Positions 1 through 7,438 of a DNA stretch of 18,088 nucleotides are shown one piece after another; position 1 is the stretch's first letter, and each line of letters starts with the position of its first letter. The notes under the pieces are model-generated. The model saw nothing but the letters and a program-made list of their open reading frames with translations, was not told the DNA's origin and did not search any database. This DNA comes from Gammaproteobacteria bacterium. Lineage in GTDB: Bacteria > Pseudomonadota > Gammaproteobacteria > GCA-001735895. Position numbers and translations under genes: made by a program. The stretch is from the NCBI GenBank assembly GCA_027293245.1, contig JAPUFZ010000218.1, positions 1-18,088 of the forward strand, given 5' to 3'.

Positions 1-1
1 A

Positions 2-550
2 CAAATGGATTACGAGGGAGCGGGGACCTTCGAATTTTTGTATGAAAATAATGAATTCTATTTCATTGAAATGAACACGCGCATCCAGGTTGAACATCCG
101 GTGACTGAAATGATTACCTGGGTAGACATTATCAAGGAGCAAATATCGATAGCATCCGGCAATCCCTTGCGTTACAAACAGGAAGATATTGTGGTGCATG
201 GTCATTCCATCGAATGTCGAATCAATGCCGAAGATCCCAAGACCTTCCTGCCCTCGCCCGGCAAGATAACGCTTTACCATGCTCCGGGCGGACCCGGCGT
301 CCGAATGGATTCACACATATACAACGGCTACACCGTACCGCCTTATTACGACTCTATGATTGGCAAGTTAATTACCTACGGCAACTCGCGCGAGTCCGCT
401 ATTGCGCGTATGAAAGGCGCACTTTCCGAAATAGTGATCGAGGGCATTAAAACCAACATCCCGTTACAGCGGGAAATTATGAACGATGGAAACTTCGCCA
501 ACGGTGGCACCAATATCCACTACCTGGAGAAGAAGCTGGGAATTAGTTAA
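2..550 (+). CDS. accC: Biotin carboxylase, 3' part (acetyl-CoA carboxylase subunit)
   Basis: C-terminal part of the ATP-dependent biotin carboxylase that carboxylates biotin on AccB in the first step of fatty-acid synthesis (cytoplasm). The frame is open to the left edge, so the start lies outside the window; about 182 codons remain of a roughly 450-residue family. Counting from the ATG at position 5, GAGTFEF is at residues 5-11 and [16 protein letters not shown] at 20-35. By alignment with remembered E. coli AccC (offset 266), the catalytic or ATP-site residues Glu276, Glu288, Asn290, Arg292, Glu296 and Arg338 are all present (here 10, 22, 24, 26, 30, 72). The end, [13 protein letters not shown], is typical. 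One oddity: the conserved ITGVD reads ITWVD (codon TGG at 119-121). prmA starts 32 bases after the stop. Confidence 0.97.
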   Translation, partial: QMDYEGAGTFEFLYENNEFYFIEMNTRIQVEHPVTEMITWVDIIKEQISIASGNPLRYKQEDIVVHGHSIECRINAEDPKTFLPSPGKITLYHAPGGPGVRMDSHIYNGYTVPPYYDSMIGKLITYGNSRESAIARMKGALSEIVIEGIKTNIPLQREIMNDGNFANGGTNIHYLEKKLGIS

Positions 551-582
551 GCAGCCCCGGATTATTTCTGAACTAACTTCTC

Positions 583-1497
583 ATGGCCTGGTGGCAACTC
601 AGTGTTCAATCTACGGCAGACGAGCTGGAGCAAACCGAAAACAGTCTGCTGGCCATTGGCGCTGTCTGCATCACACTCAGTGATGCGCGGGACAGCCCAA
701 TTTACGAGCCACTCCCGGGCGACAGTCCAGTGTGGCAACATTCGGTCGTGACCGGCATGTTCGAGCCAACCCGGCAACTTGAAGACCTGTACGACCAGCT
801 AATCAAATTACTGCCCGATCATCAGCTTGCTACTGCGCGTAAATCCATACTCGAAGATCAGGACTGGGAACGCGTTCATCTACAACATTTCAAACCTGTC
901 CAGTGCGCACACAAATTATGGGTAGTGCCTGGCTGGTTACAGCCACCTGACCCCTCAGCGACAAACATACAACTTGATCCAGGCCTCGCATTTGGTACCG
1001 GTAGCCATCCAACGACCCGGCTTTGCCTTGAATGGATGGGTGATAATGATTTTAAAGAACAGTCAGTCATCGACTATGGATGCGGTTCCGGCATACTCGC
1101 AATTGCCGCCTGCAAACTCGGTGCGAGCAGTGTATTTGCGGTTGATATTGACCCGCAGGCGCTCAGCGCGAGTACCGAAAATGCGCTCAGGAATGACATC
1201 GAGCCGGAAATGCTGCATATTTCTCTGGCGACTCTACTGGCAATCGACGAGGTCGACCTGTTGATCGCTAATATTCTGTCTGGACCCTTAATCGAACTGG
1301 CACCGAAATTTGCAAGCCTGGTAAAACCTAAAGGCAGGATTTTGCTTTCAGGAATACTCAAACATCAGGTAAATGATATAAAATGTGCTTACCAGCCTTT
1401 TTTTAACCTGAATTCAGAAAAGCAAAGAGAGGACTGGGTGCGTATAACAGGGACTCGAAAGCCGGAACGCGAAAGCGATTTCCGGCGACTGGAATAA
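583..1497 (+). CDS. prmA: Ribosomal protein L11 methyltransferase
   Basis: Cytoplasmic SAM-dependent methyltransferase that trimethylates ribosomal protein L11. At 304 residues it is slightly longer than E. coli PrmA (293). The N-terminal L11-recognition domain opens with MAWWQLSV, like the E. coli start, which supports this ATG; the ribosome binding site is weak. The catalytic domain carries LDPGLAFGTGSHPTT (residues 131-145), the SAM-binding DYGCGSG (164-170), the acidic end of strand 2 at VDID (187-190) and the NIL motif at 230-232 where the family has N-I/L-x-x-P/G-L. The tail after about residue 290 is a charged extension. It lies between accC and the DUF3426 gene, its usual place in gammaproteobacteria, and is probably co-transcribed with accC. 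Confidence 0.96.
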   Translation: MAWWQLSVQSTADELEQTENSLLAIGAVCITLSDARDSPIYEPLPGDSPVWQHSVVTGMFEPTRQLEDLYDQLIKLLPDHQLATARKSILEDQDWERVHLQHFKPVQCAHKLWVVPGWLQPPDPSATNIQLDPGLAFGTGSHPTTRLCLEWMGDNDFKEQSVIDYGCGSGILAIAACKLGASSVFAVDIDPQALSASTENALRNDIEPEMLHISLATLLAIDEVDLLIANILSGPLIELAPKFASLVKPKGRILLSGILKHQVNDIKCAYQPFFNLNSEKQREDWVRITGTRKPERESDFRRLE

Positions 1498-1511
1498 TAT
1501 CATGGTGATCA

Positions 1512-2264
1512 ATGCAAAATAAAAATACAGGTCGCAGCGAGATTATGGAAACCAGCTGTCACCATTGCCAGAGTCGTTTTCGGGTTACCGAGCAACAACT
1601 GCAGGCTGCGCATGGAAAGGTGCGATGTGGTGAATGCGACGAAATTTTCAATGCCCTGATCGCGTTGAAAAATCACGACAGACGGCAGCCCACAAGCTTG
1701 CAGCAATCACTTCTCAGTGAAAACCAGGGTCCTGAACCAGCATCTGAACTCAGCTTGCACGAAGCCATGTACGGGCACAAGTACAGTATCCTGTCAAATT
1801 TTGCGCCCCTGTTATGGCTGATCGGCATCTTACTATTGTCTACCCTGGGAATTGCACAGGCAATTTACTACCAACGTTACCCGCTGGTGGCAAGACCCCA
1901 GTTCCAGCAGCAGGTATTAAGCCTTTGCCGGGTTCTTCCATGTAATGAGTCACAATTTTCGAGCACGCAGCAAATCAAATTATTAGAACGCAATGTCTTC
2001 ACCCACCCGGTTCAACCGAATGCACTAATGGTCAGTGGATCATTTGTTAACCAGGCTTCATTTGCTCAGAAATTTCCACAACTGCTGGTTAGCCTGTTCG
2101 ATATCCAGGGCAACCTGATTGCAAATCGATTATTTAATTCGACCGAATACCTGCAAACCGATAAAAATCGGACCGTCATGGCTATCGCCAAACCAGTTCA
2201 ATTTCGACTCGAAATAGTCGACCCCGGAGCCGATGCGTTGACCTACGAATTCGAGTTCCTGTAG
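1512..2264 (+). CDS. Zinc-ribbon, single-pass membrane protein of DUF3426 family
   Basis: A 250-residue protein of unknown function. An N-terminal MJ0042-type zinc ribbon has CxxC pairs at Cys16/Cys19 and Cys39/Cys42 (SCHHCQSRFRV and VRCGECDEIFNA). A polar linker follows, then one membrane helix at about 97-119 (FAPLLWLIGILLLSTLGIAQ), then a DUF3426 domain with Cys138 and Cys143 in its first part. The likely topology is zinc ribbon in the cytoplasm and DUF3426 domain in the periplasm (inference). The start at 1512 is preferred because GGTGATC (1504-1510) matches the extended anti-Shine-Dalgarno in the correct register; an ATG at 1545 would still keep all four cysteines. The gene begins 14 bases after prmA. 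In Pseudomonas-type genomes this family sits at the same place, between prmA and dusB. Confidence 0.88.
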   Translation: MQNKNTGRSEIMETSCHHCQSRFRVTEQQLQAAHGKVRCGECDEIFNALIALKNHDRRQPTSLQQSLLSENQGPEPASELSLHEAMYGHKYSILSNFAPLLWLIGILLLSTLGIAQAIYYQRYPLVARPQFQQQVLSLCRVLPCNESQFSSTQQIKLLERNVFTHPVQPNALMVSGSFVNQASFAQKFPQLLVSLFDIQGNLIANRLFNSTEYLQTDKNRTVMAIAKPVQFRLEIVDPGADALTYEFEFL

Positions 2265-2271
2265 GAGCAAC

Positions 2272-2291
2272 AATCCGGTATAAACCGGATT
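2272..2291 (+). terminator. Stem-loop after the accC-prmA-DUF3426 group
   Basis: AATCCGGT (2272-2279), loop ATAA, ACCGGATT (2284-2291): a perfect 8-bp stem starting 7 bases after the DUF3426 stop codon. Position suggests transcript-end formation or 3' stabilisation. No T-run follows, so it is not a classical intrinsic terminator. Confidence 0.35.
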
Positions 2292-2412
2292 AATACCAGC
2301 ATTGAAATAAACTGCCACACAAGGCCTCGAACAGGCTGTATTTTAGTGTCAATCTCGGGTACATTGCCGGGATCATTAAGTCACCGGGGTATACGATTTA
2401 AATTACTGAATT

Positions 2413-2432
2413 TAAGGAGCCTCTGATCAATT
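2413..2432 (+). repeat. Short dispersed repeat, copy 1
   Basis: TAAGGAGCCTCTGATCAATT matches 18 of 20 bases with positions 14750-14769, on the same strand about 12.3 kb away. It lies in the middle of the non-coding stretch before the SulP gene. It may be a remnant of a mobile-element end or another family of short repeats; no partner inverted repeat was found here. Confidence 0.45.
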
Positions 2433-2482
2433 TACAGGCCTGGTTCTAAGCAACGCGTCTTTAAAACCCTGAATGGCCCGGG

Positions 2483-2511
2483 TTGTTAATCTTCAAGCTA
2501 GCAGCTATAAG
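2483..2511 (+). promoter_or_regulatory. Candidate sigma-70 promoter for the SulP gene
   Basis: TTGTTA (-35, 2483-2488) and TATAAG (-10, 2506-2511) are separated by 17 bases. Expected start of transcription is near 2518, giving a leader of about 93 bases to the SulP ATG. This is the best promoter in the 346-base stretch 2265-2610, which otherwise holds the stem-loop at 2272 and the repeat at 2413. I see no convincing gene in it. Confidence 0.5.
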
Positions 2512-2610
2512 AAGAATGACGGTTAAATTATCTGGCTGTTTAAATATTTTGGTCTTATTTTTTATCAGGCCCTACTTTTTTCGTTACCTGGAAACTGAAC
2601 GAAAGCAAAC

Positions 2611-4437
2611 ATGAATTTTCATTTTCAAGCCACAAAATATTTCCCTTTTTTACGTTGGGGCAAGAATCTAACCAAAGAGACAATCCGGATAGACCTGCTG
2701 GCTGGTTTAACTGGCGCTGCTATCGTTTTGCCCCAGGGTGTCGCATTCGCCGCAATCGCGGGTATGCCGCCAGAGTACGGCCTCTACACGAGCATGGTAC
2801 CGGCGATTATCGCCGCGCTTTGGGGGTCGTCCTGGCATCTGGTTTCCGGCCCAACAACAGCCGCATCTATCGTCATGTTTTCATCCCTTAGCGTCATCGC
2901 TACGCCCGGCAGTGCAGAATACATATCGATGGCGATCACGCTCGCGTTCATGGTCGGTATTATACAGTTGGTGATGGGGCTGGTGCGGCTCGGCACACTG
3001 GTCAATTTTATATCTCACTCGGTCATCATCGGATTTACTGCCGGCGCGGCCTGTCTGATCGTGGCCAAACAGGGTAAAACTTTTCTGGGTATCGACTTAC
3101 ACGATAGTGAACACCTGACACAGGACATAAGTTACCTGTTCACCCATTGGGACGCACTGCACCCACTGGCCACAGCAGTGGCTATGACTACACTGGTAGT
3201 GGGTACGATTGCGCACAAGATTGATCCCAGGTTTCCCGGCATGATCGCAGCCCTGCTGCTGGGCAGTATCGTCGCTGTTTTACTGAACTTGTCATTTGGT
3301 CAGGAGTTTACCGGCATTGAGATGGTAGGTGCATTGCCACGCCAGTTACCACCTCTGTCGGCACCTGAATTTTCCCTCGAAGTGTTAAGAGATCTGGCGC
3401 CACTGGCATTGGCAATGACACTGTTTGCCCTGACCGAGGCGGTATCGATTGCACGTTCTATCTCGGTTAAATCGGGACAACCGATTTCGGGAAACCAGGA
3501 ATTTATCGGCCAGGGGCTTTCCAATATTGCCGGTAGTTTTTTCTCTTCCTATGTGGCCACCGGCTCATTTAACCGCAGTGGTGCCAACTATGATTCAGGT
3601 GCCCGTACGCCATTAGCGGCAGCTTCAGCCGGTGTCATACTGATCATTATCGTACTGGCTGTTGCGCCATTAACAGCCTATCTACCTAAGGCAGCGGTAG
3701 CTGGTTTATTGATTTTGGTGGCCTGGCGCTTAATCAATTTTGCCCAAATTGCAAAAATTCTTCGAGCCGATAAAAATGAAGCAGGCATTTTAATCGTTAC
3801 CTTTCTGAGCACGCTATTTTTGAAGCTGGAATTCGCAATCCTGCTCGGAGTCATTTTATCACTGATGATATATTTAAGGAAAACATCGAAGCCAAAACTA
3901 TTGCCCCGTGTACCCAACCCAAATTCCAGGAATCGCAAGTTCTGGACCGGCGTCAACCTGCCCGAATGTCCGCAGTTGAAAATTTTACGTCTGGACGATT
4001 CGCTATATTTTGGATCGGTAGCGCACGTCGGCGAGCTACTACGCCGTTATCGAGAGCACTACCCTGAACAAAAACATTTATTACTACTCACCAAGGGCAT
4101 TAACCAGATCGACGTGGCTGGTGCCGAATTACTGGTTAGCGAAGCCAGGGAAAGGCGTAAAAAAGGCGGGGATTTGTATCTATATAGACTCAAGGATAGC
4201 GCTGCCCGGGTGATGAATAAGGGGGGTTATTGCGATGAGATCGGTACCGACAATATTTATGACTCCAAGGACGAGGCGATTGCCGGGATCTTTGAAAAAC
4301 TCGACAAGGATATTTGTGCGACCTGCACAAAGCGCATCTTTCTCGAATGCGGCTCGCCCGATCCAGTGAGTCGAAGAAGACAGGACAAGACGACAATAAG
4401 CGATCCTGAATTGCCCAATGCTGCCGATTCAATCTAA
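2611..4437 (+). CDS. SulP (SLC26-type) inorganic anion transporter with STAS domain
   Basis: Inner-membrane transporter of 608 residues, the usual length. Family members carry sulfate, bicarbonate or dicarboxylates; the substrate cannot be told from sequence. Residues about 25-425 form the hydrophobic transport domain, with LLAGLTGAAIVLPQGVAFA (29-47) and MPPEYGLYTS (52-61), the SulP signature region, and the conserved SFNRSGANYDSGARTP segment at 319-334. A STAS domain follows at about 450-565, with GINQIDVAGAELL at 496-508. The C-terminal tail has three cysteines (569, 572, 580) in a CxxC...C arrangement (ICATCTKRIFLEC), which I recall from other bacterial SulP proteins. A stop codon lies a few codons upstream in frame, so ATG 2611 is the first possible ATG; its ribosome binding site is weak. 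The gene interrupts the usual DUF3426-dusB neighbourhood. Confidence 0.95.
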   Translation: MNFHFQATKYFPFLRWGKNLTKETIRIDLLAGLTGAAIVLPQGVAFAAIAGMPPEYGLYTSMVPAIIAALWGSSWHLVSGPTTAASIVMFSSLSVIATPGSAEYISMAITLAFMVGIIQLVMGLVRLGTLVNFISHSVIIGFTAGAACLIVAKQGKTFLGIDLHDSEHLTQDISYLFTHWDALHPLATAVAMTTLVVGTIAHKIDPRFPGMIAALLLGSIVAVLLNLSFGQEFTGIEMVGALPRQLPPLSAPEFSLEVLRDLAPLALAMTLFALTEAVSIARSISVKSGQPISGNQEFIGQGLSNIAGSFFSSYVATGSFNRSGANYDSGARTPLAAASAGVILIIIVLAVAPLTAYLPKAAVAGLLILVAWRLINFAQIAKILRADKNEAGILIVTFLSTLFLKLEFAILLGVILSLMIYLRKTSKPKLLPRVPNPNSRNRKFWTGVNLPECPQLKILRLDDSLYFGSVAHVGELLRRYREHYPEQKHLLLLTKGINQIDVAGAELLVSEARERRKKGGDLYLYRLKDSAARVMNKGGYCDEIGTDNIYDSKDEAIAGIFEKLDKDICATCTKRIFLECGSPDPVSRRRQDKTTISDPELPNAADSI

Positions 4438-4445
4438 AAATTCGC

Positions 4446-4451
4446 TATAAT
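4446..4451 (+). promoter_or_regulatory. -10 element of the dusB-fis promoter
   Basis: A perfect TATAAT preceded by GC and followed by the GC-rich CGCCTGC. No good -35 lies 16-18 bases upstream. The start of transcription would be near 4458, about 30 bases before dusB. E. coli dusB-fis also has one promoter ahead of dusB with a GC-rich discriminator, linked to stringent control. A similar control here is inference. Confidence 0.55.
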
Positions 4452-4487
4452 CGCCTGCTCCAGAAATAGATCGAAACGAACTTAAAT

Positions 4488-5483
4488 ATGCCTTTTAGCA
4501 TTGGTCCCTACCGCTTCGAGAACCGTCTGGTGCTAGCACCCATGGCAGGGGTCACCGACAGGCCGTTTCGACAACTCTGCCGCTCCCTCGGGGCCGGTAT
4601 GACCGTGTCTGAAATGATCAGTAGCCGACCCGATCTGCGACAAAGCCGGAAAACTCAACTGCGCTTGGACCACCAGGGAGAACCAGGGCCAGTTATTGTT
4701 CAAATTGCCGGCGGTATCCCCGAAATGATGGCGCATGCGGCCGCATATAATGTCGACCACGGCGCCCAGATTATCGATATCAACATGGGTTGTCCGGCAA
4801 AAAAGGTCTGCAGGGTCGATGCCGGATCGTCGCTGTTAAAGGACACCTCGCTGGTACGCGCTATTCTTGAATCCGTGGTCAGGGCAGTACCGGTACCGGT
4901 GACATTAAAAATAAGAACCGGCTGGTGCCGACGAACCCGGAATGCACTGGAAGTCGCCAGAATCGCCGAAGACTGTGGCATTCAGGCCCTGACTGTGCAC
5001 GGACGTACCCGCGAGGACAAATTTTCAGGGGAGGCAGAATACGCGACCATCCGCCGCGTAAAACAGTCGGTAGGAATCCCAGTAATAGCAAATGGCGATA
5101 TCAATTCTGCGAAAAAGGCCAAAATGGTTTTGGATTTCACGGCCACGGATGCTATCATGGTTGGCCGTGTTGCGCAGCAGCAGCCCTGGATTTTTCATCA
5201 GATGGAACACTATCTGAATACTGGTCAAATCGCCAACGAACCGACAGATCAACAAAAAAAAACATGGCTACTAGATCATTTAAAAAATCTGTACCTATTT
5301 TATGGAGAGTTTCAAGGGGTACAAATCGCACGCAAACACATTAACTGGCAACTGGGCCAAAGCGGCGCCTATCGGCATGTCAAAACGGCGTTGATGCAGG
5401 CGACCACGGCCGATAACCAGTTAGGCATGGTAAATATATACTTTGAGCAATGGTTTTCAGGGAGAATTGCCAGGGCTTCATGA
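4488..5483 (+). CDS. dusB: tRNA-dihydrouridine synthase B
   Basis: FMN-dependent, NADPH-using enzyme that reduces uridine to dihydrouridine in the tRNA D-loop. At 331 residues it has the expected size. The TIM-barrel start RLVLAPMAGVTDRPFR (13-28) is canonical. IDINMGCPAKKV (97-108) carries the catalytic cysteine Cys102. KIRTGW (141-146), HGRTR (171-175), the FMN-phosphate motif ANGDI (201-205) and VGR (225-227) complete the active site. The C-terminal helical tRNA-binding domain includes IARKHINW, close to E. coli IARKHVSW. It is followed by fis, the standard gammaproteobacterial dusB-fis operon. The open frame of fis reaches back into the end of dusB. Confidence 0.96.
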   Translation: MPFSIGPYRFENRLVLAPMAGVTDRPFRQLCRSLGAGMTVSEMISSRPDLRQSRKTQLRLDHQGEPGPVIVQIAGGIPEMMAHAAAYNVDHGAQIIDINMGCPAKKVCRVDAGSSLLKDTSLVRAILESVVRAVPVPVTLKIRTGWCRRTRNALEVARIAEDCGIQALTVHGRTREDKFSGEAEYATIRRVKQSVGIPVIANGDINSAKKAKMVLDFTATDAIMVGRVAQQQPWIFHQMEHYLNTGQIANEPTDQQKKTWLLDHLKNLYLFYGEFQGVQIARKHINWQLGQSGAYRHVKTALMQATTADNQLGMVNIYFEQWFSGRIARAS

Positions 5484-5502
5484 ATTCTGGGGGAATTTAT
5501 GG

Positions 5503-5760
5503 TTGGTTGTCGTGAAAACTAGACAGCAGACAAGCTCATTAAAACAATCAGTCGAGCAAGCGATACGTCAGTATCTGACTGATCTGGATGGAGAAATCCC
5601 CCACAATCTGTTCGAGACGGTGATCTCTGAAATCGAGCAACCTCTATTGCAAACCGTGTTACAGCACTGCAATAACAACCAGTGTAAAACCGCAACCTAC
5701 CTTGGTATCAATCGCGGCACACTGCGTAAAAAATTAAAACATTATCAAATAGAATACTAA
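5503..5760 (+). CDS. fis: Fis, nucleoid-associated DNA-binding regulator
   Basis: Small homodimeric DNA-bending protein that activates rRNA and tRNA promoters and shapes the nucleoid. The C-terminal two thirds are diagnostic: EIEQPLLQTVLQH followed by the helix-turn-helix QCKTATYLGINRGTLRKKLK, nearly identical to the E. coli end. The start is uncertain. TTG 5503 has GGGGGA (5489-5494) 8 bases upstream and gives 85 residues; GTG 5512 gives 82 and has no well-placed ribosome binding site. An ATG at 5443 inside dusB gives 105, but its extra residues do not look like a Fis N-terminus. All options make the N-terminal arm short or unusual compared with E. coli Fis (98 residues), more like the short Fis of betaproteobacteria. 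Translational coupling with dusB is likely. Confidence 0.9.
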   Translation: MVVVKTRQQTSSLKQSVEQAIRQYLTDLDGEIPHNLFETVISEIEQPLLQTVLQHCNNNQCKTATYLGINRGTLRKKLKHYQIEY

Positions 5761-5796
5761 ATTCAGGGTATTGCTGCCGCTCTATTTTCTATCGGC

Positions 5797-5802
5797 TATA
5801 AT
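5797..5802 (+). promoter_or_regulatory. -10 element before purH, possibly also the fis terminator loop
   Basis: A perfect TATAAT inside CGGC-TATAAT-GCCG (5793-5806), followed by C and TTTTTT (5808-5813). It reads as a -10 with GC-rich discriminator, with a start near 5809 and a leader of about 25 bases before purH. The nearest -35-like hexamer, TTGCTG (5771-5776), is 20 bases away, which is too far. The same bases form a 4-bp GC stem with a T-run, so a weak fis terminator is an alternative or additional reading. No PurR box was seen. Confidence 0.45.
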
Positions 5803-5833
5803 GCCGCTTTTTTAACACTATCCAGTCATATTT

Positions 5834-7402
5834 ATGCCCACTACAGCCAGTCCCGTACGCCGCGCTTTAATCAGCGTATCCGATAAAACCGATGTTATCG
5901 AACTAGCACAAAACTTACACGCACAGGGAGTAGAAATCCTTTCTACCGGGGGTACAGCGAGTTTAATCGCCCAACAGGATATACCGGTAATCGAAATTTC
6001 TGACTATACCGGCTTTCCAGAAATGATGGCTGGCAGGGTCAAGACCCTGCATCCAAAGATACACGGTGGCATCCTCGCCCGGCGCGGGATCGACGAGGAA
6101 GTTATGCAGGCACACGATATAAAACCAATTGACCTGGTCGTTATCAACCTGTATCCATTTCAGGCTACCGTTGCGAATCCCGATTGTACGCTTGCAGACG
6201 CGATTGAGAATATCGATATAGGCGGCCCGGCGATGGTGCGCGCAGCCGCGAAAAATCACGCCAGAGTTACCGTGATCGTTGATCCACTCGACTACTCCCA
6301 GGTACTGCAGGAAATGGAGAACAATAACGGTGCCGTGGACGACAAGACCCGATTCTCGCTCGCGATCAAGGCTTATGAACACACTGCCAATTATGATGGT
6401 GCCATCGCGAATTATTTCGGTCGCCTGGTGCAGAAACCCGAGGACCAGCTATTTCCACGCACGATAAATTTCCAGTATCAACACGCGCAAGGCATGCGCT
6501 ATGGAGAAAACCCACATCAAAACGCCGCATTTTATGTCGAATCAAACGTCTTGGAACCTGGCATCGCCAGTGCGACACAGCTACAGGGCAAGGCGCTTTC
6601 CTATAACAACATTGGCGATACCGATGCAGCCCTGGAATGCGTTAAGCAGTTCGAGCAAGCGGCCTGTGTCATCGTCAAACACGCCAACCCATGCGGTGTG
6701 GCGGTAGACGATAATATTCACGACGCCTATACGCGGGCGTTCATCACCGACCCGGAATCGGCATTCGGCGGCATCATCGCGTTCAACCGGCGCCTCGATG
6801 CAAAAACTGCCCAGGCAATCATAGATCGCCAGTTTGTCGAGGTGATCATAGCGCCGGAGGTGGACAACGAGGCAAGTGACATTGTCGCGGGCAAGCAGAG
6901 TGTCCGCTTACTCGCCTGCGGTAACTGGCAAAACCCGGTTTACCGGCTCGACTACAAGCGCGTGAATGGTGGCCTGCTAGTTCAGGATGTCGACGCAGAA
7001 CTCTATGATTCACTAACCGTGGTAACCAAACTGCAACCGACTGAAGATCAAATGCAGGATCTTTTATTTGCCTGGCAGGTGGCCAAGTTTGTCAAATCAA
7101 ATGCTATCGTATACGCTGGCAAACGCATGACGATTGGCGTCGGCGCGGGTCAGATGTCGCGGATCAACAGTGCCCGCATCGCCGGAATGAAAGCCGAACA
7201 TGCAGGCCTGGAAGTCACCGGTTCGGTCATGGCTTCAGATGCATTTTTCCCATTTCGTGACGGTATCGATGCGGCCCATGAGGCCGGAATTAGTGCAGTG
7301 ATTCAGCCGGGCGGATCGATGCGAGACGACGAGGTAATTGCCGCGGCTAATGATCATGGTATGGCGATGGTGTTTACCGGTATGCGGCATTTTCGGCACT
7401 AA
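5834..7402 (+). CDS. purH: Bifunctional AICAR formyltransferase / IMP cyclohydrolase
   Basis: Catalyses the last two steps of de novo IMP synthesis in the cytoplasm: formylation of AICAR with 10-formyltetrahydrofolate, then ring closure. Its 522 residues compare with 529 in E. coli. The N-terminal MGS-like cyclohydrolase domain (about 1-150) has [10 protein letters not shown] (10-19), ILSTGGTA (35-42) and [14 protein letters not shown] (61-74), with Lys70 and Lys140 at the positions of the known cyclohydrolase lysines. The formyltransferase domain has RYGENPHQ (222-229) and [10 protein letters not shown] (281-290), where Lys282 and His283 are the catalytic pair. The end, [11 protein letters not shown], is canonical. 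purD follows after 36 bases. Confidence 0.98.
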   Translation: MPTTASPVRRALISVSDKTDVIELAQNLHAQGVEILSTGGTASLIAQQDIPVIEISDYTGFPEMMAGRVKTLHPKIHGGILARRGIDEEVMQAHDIKPIDLVVINLYPFQATVANPDCTLADAIENIDIGGPAMVRAAAKNHARVTVIVDPLDYSQVLQEMENNNGAVDDKTRFSLAIKAYEHTANYDGAIANYFGRLVQKPEDQLFPRTINFQYQHAQGMRYGENPHQNAAFYVESNVLEPGIASATQLQGKALSYNNIGDTDAALECVKQFEQAACVIVKHANPCGVAVDDNIHDAYTRAFITDPESAFGGIIAFNRRLDAKTAQAIIDRQFVEVIIAPEVDNEASDIVAGKQSVRLLACGNWQNPVYRLDYKRVNGGLLVQDVDAELYDSLTVVTKLQPTEDQMQDLLFAWQVAKFVKSNAIVYAGKRMTIGVGAGQMSRINSARIAGMKAEHAGLEVTGSVMASDAFFPFRDGIDAAHEAGISAVIQPGGSMRDDEVIAAANDHGMAMVFTGMRHFRH

Positions 7403-7438
7403 TGGCAGTACTCCACCAATGCTTCCCGGGGTGAGGAG

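Noticed and set aside
2516..2614. A 32-codon open frame whose stop overlaps the SulP start (ATGA), a possible leader peptide
   Set aside because: The promoter at 2483-2511 would start transcription at about its ATG, leaving no room for a ribosome binding site, and the peptide resembles nothing. It stays possible only if transcription starts further upstream.
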